A DNA stretch of 64,000 nt from Hyphococcus sp. Lineage in GTDB: Bacteria; Pseudomonadota; Alphaproteobacteria; Caulobacterales; Parvularculaceae. Of this stretch, positions 62,109-64,000 are shown piece by piece. A model generated the notes under the pieces. That model searched no databases. It had not been told where the DNA came from and saw nothing but the letters and a program-made list of their open reading frames with translations. The stretch is from the NCBI GenBank assembly GCA_028284345.1, contig JANQRY010000003.1, positions 372,001 to 436,000 on the forward strand, written 5' to 3'. Both the position numbers and the translations under genes were made by a program. The first letter of the stretch is position 1. Each line of letters begins with the position of its first letter.

Positions 62109-64000
62109 ATGGGCCTCACAAGGATCTGCCTGCAAAATCCGGCCGCCGCCGGCGTCGTCCTGGCGGTGATTACGCTACTCGGCCTGCTGTCCGTGTCGCA
62201 ATTGCCGGTGCAGCTCTTTCCCCAGATCGAGCGCCCGCAGATCGGCATTCAGACCGGGTGGCGGGCCGCGTCGCCGCGGGAAATCGAAAGCGAAATCGTC
62301 GAACCGATCGAGCGCGAGCTGCGCGGCATTCCGGGCCTCAGGACCATGCAGTCATGGTCGAATGCCGGCGGCGGATGGATCTCCCTGGAGTTCAATCTCG
62401 GCGCCGACATGGATCAGGCGTTTACGGAAGTGAATGCGCGCCTGCAGCGCGTGCGCGGCCTGCCGGCGGAAGCCGAACGCCCGCGCGTGCATACGGGCGG
62501 CGGACAGGAAGCCGGCGAAACGCTGATCTTTCTGTTTCTGCAACGCCTGCCGAACAATACGCAGGAGGGCGTGCGGCTGCGCGAATTCGCCGAGCAACGG
62601 ATTATGCCGGCGCTTGAAGCCGTCCCCGGCGTCGGCGGCGTTATCGTGAATTCGTCAGAGGGCGAGGAAATCGTTCGCGTTGAATTCGACCCGTTTCTCG
62701 CCGCACAACTCGGCGTTACGCTGGACGACATTGCGCAGACGGTAAACCGGTCGACGGACGTCACCGGCGGCCGCGTTGAGGTCGGACGGCGCAACTACAC
62801 CATGCGGTTTGAAGGACGCTTCACCGCCGACCAACTTGAGCAGACCATCCTCGCCTGGCGCGACGGCGCGCCGGTGACCCTTGGCGACGTGGCGGATGTC
62901 GTCGTCGCGCCGGACCGGCAAGGGGGCGTCGTTTACCAGAACGGCAATCAGGCGATCGGTCTGCGCGTGATGCGGGAGCCCGGCGCCAATGTTCTTGAAT
63001 CCATAGACGCGCTCACCGCCGTGATCGACGAGATGAACGCCGGACCGCTCGCCGAAATGGGCTACGCCATTCAGAAAAGTTTTGACCCGTCGGTCTTTAT
63101 CAAGCGCGCCATCACCCTGCTGACGAACAATCTGCTGATCGGCGTCATGCTCGCCGTCGGGGCCCTCTGGCTGTTCTTAAGGCGCGCAAAAGCAACGCTG
63201 ATCATCGCCGCGGGGATACCGATTTCCCTGATGGCGACAATCATCGTCCTCAACCTTTTCGGCCGGTCGATCAACGTCATTTCCCTTGCGGGGCTTGCCT
63301 TCGCCACCGGCATGGTGCTCGACGCGGCCATCGTCGTCCTCGAAAACTTCGTGCGCCTGCGCGAGGAAGGCCGCTCGCCCATGCAAGCGGCGGAGACCGC
63401 CGTGGGCCAGGTTTTCGGCGCCCTCTTCGCGTCGACCGTCACGACCGTCGCTATCTTCATTCCGATCATGTTCTTTGAAGACGTGGAAGGCCAGCTCTTC
63501 GCCGATCTTGCGCTCACCATCGCCATCGCCGTTTCGTTCAGCCTGATCGTCGCCGTGACGCTGTTGCCGACGGGCGCGCGGTTGCTGCTGAAAAACGATG
63601 CGCGCGCAACGGCGGCGACGCGACGAAACTTCGCCGAACCGATTGCCGATTTCATCATGCGCGCAACCGCAACCAATCCGCGGCGCATTGGCATCGTTGC
63701 GGCCCTGACCAGCGTTCCCGTCTTGCTCGGTTTTCTATTGTGGCCGCAACTCAATTACCTGCCGCCGGTGAAGCGCGACGCCGTGGACGCCTTTGTCAGT
63801 TTTCCCTCCGGCGCCAGCGCGGACATGATCCGCGAGGAGTTCGCCGAAGTCGTCGTCGAACGACTAGAGCCTTACATGCACGGCGAAAAAGAACCGGCGC
63901 TCAAAAACTATTATCTGTTTTCCGCCGCATGGGGCGGCAATGTGGGCATCCGCGTGCTCGATCAGTCGCGCATCGACGAGATGGTAAGGATCGCCAATGA
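62109..64000 (+). CDS. RND-family efflux permease (3' end outside window)
   Basis: Inner-membrane proton-driven pump of the AcrB type; about 630 residues are visible. TM1 is GVVLAVITLLGLLSVSQLPV, then FPQIERPQIGIQTGWRAASP, and the periplasmic porter domain follows (VNARLQRVRGLPAEAERPRV). TM4 reads GLAFATGMVLDAAIVVLENF: the AcrB pair Asp407-Asp408 is D405-A406 here, so one proton-relay Asp is Ala. A GGAG site lies about 10 bp before the ATG. It is 149 bp after the M56/M23 gene on the same strand. No membrane-fusion partner is visible inside the window; one could lie downstream. Confidence 0.93.
   Translation, partial: MGLTRICLQNPAAAGVVLAVITLLGLLSVSQLPVQLFPQIERPQIGIQTGWRAASPREIESEIVEPIERELRGIPGLRTMQSWSNAGGGWISLEFNLGADMDQAFTEVNARLQRVRGLPAEAERPRVHTGGGQEAGETLIFLFLQRLPNNTQEGVRLREFAEQRIMPALEAVPGVGGVIVNSSEGEEIVRVEFDPFLAAQLGVTLDDIAQTVNRSTDVTGGRVEVGRRNYTMRFEGRFTADQLEQTILAWRDGAPVTLGDVADVVVAPDRQGGVVYQNGNQAIGLRVMREPGANVLESIDALTAVIDEMNAGPLAEMGYAIQKSFDPSVFIKRAITLLTNNLLIGVMLAVGALWLFLRRAKATLIIAAGIPISLMATIIVLNLFGRSINVISLAGLAFATGMVLDAAIVVLENFVRLREEGRSPMQAAETAVGQVFGALFASTVTTVAIFIPIMFFEDVEGQLFADLALTIAIAVSFSLIVAVTLLPTGARLLLKNDARATAATRRNFAEPIADFIMRATATNPRRIGIVAALTSVPVLLGFLLWPQLNYLPPVKRDAVDAFVSFPSGASADMIREEFAEVVVERLEPYMHGEKEPALKNYYLFSAAWGGNVGIRVLDQSRIDEMVRIAN

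Noticed and set aside
1-64000. tRNA, rRNA, CRISPR, insertion sequence or prophage
   Set aside because: Reading the gaps showed no cloverleaf, no spaced repeat array and no transposase or integrase; gaps are short and filled by promoters, terminators or hairpins.

Overview
The window is a GC-rich, gene-dense piece of a chromosome from an alphaproteobacterium, most likely from the Caulobacterales/Parvularculales/Hyphomonadaceae side of the class. The evidence is: a DivL-type histidine-kinase homologue with tyrosine in place of the phospho-accepting histidine, a TTAA-N7-TTAA (CtrA-type) box, a GTTC-N7-GTTC (alphaproteobacterial LexA-type) box, the 180-kDa class of NAD-glutamate dehydrogenase, and a suf operon headed by an Rrf2/IscR-like regulator. 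I see no phage, transposase, CRISPR, tRNA or rRNA gene. Almost everything looks like vertically inherited core genome with small accessory insertions.

Layout. 1-5.1 kb (minus): rpsB-tsf-pyrH-frr-uppS-cdsA, with a good promoter before rpsB and a strong terminator after tsf. 5.2-8.8 kb (minus): dnaE, preceded 29 bp upstream by a 31-codon membrane-peptide gene whose promoter carries a LexA box over the -10. This is the most interesting locus: it looks like a homologue of SidA, the SOS-induced division inhibitor of Caulobacter. 8.9-10.4 kb: small membrane or exported proteins (MAPEG, DUF1304, TPR). 10.5-16.2 kb: 3-hydroxybutyrate dehydrogenase and a patatin-like lipase, a sirtuin with a DUF1993 protein, LMW-PTP, ThpR, a YeeZ-like SDR and a DUF6491 protein. 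16.3-23.1 kb (plus): ahcY with a perfect palindromic operator (SahR-like) and a textbook terminator, a TonB-like protein, divL, and two unknown envelope proteins, one with a CtrA box. 23.2-28.1 kb: gdhB. 28.1-33.3 kb (minus): rpe-heparinase II/III-capD-like-purH. 33.6-37.1 kb: a small membrane protein, an RhlE-type helicase and a diguanylate cyclase.

37.1-46.0 kb (minus) is a tightly overlapping iron-sulfur assembly operon: iscR-like, cysteine desulfurase, sufB, a RidA-family gene with a signal peptide, sufC, sufD, sufS, sufT, sufA, then tfoX-like and an HCCA-isomerase-like gene. An IscR-type palindrome covers the -35 of its promoter. 46.1-55.2 kb: alpha/beta hydrolase, small unknowns, accA, a large exported unknown with a conserved-looking 40-aa membrane peptide, aroK-aroB-CNNM/CorC-like and a Tet-type MFS pump. 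55.4-58.2 kb (minus): two glycosyltransferases and infC, which appears to start at a rare ATA codon.

The last part (58.3-64 kb, plus) holds an alpha/beta hydrolase, then a probable envelope-sensing unit: a BlaI-type repressor with two operator-like dyads in its promoter, a fused M56 (BlaR1-like) plus M23 (LytM) metallopeptidase with a long C-terminal coiled coil, and an RND efflux permease running off the end. In the permease one of the two proton-relay aspartates of TM4 is alanine. Starts were adjusted where Shine-Dalgarno sites, stop-start overlaps or family N-termini favoured another codon; these choices are stated per gene.
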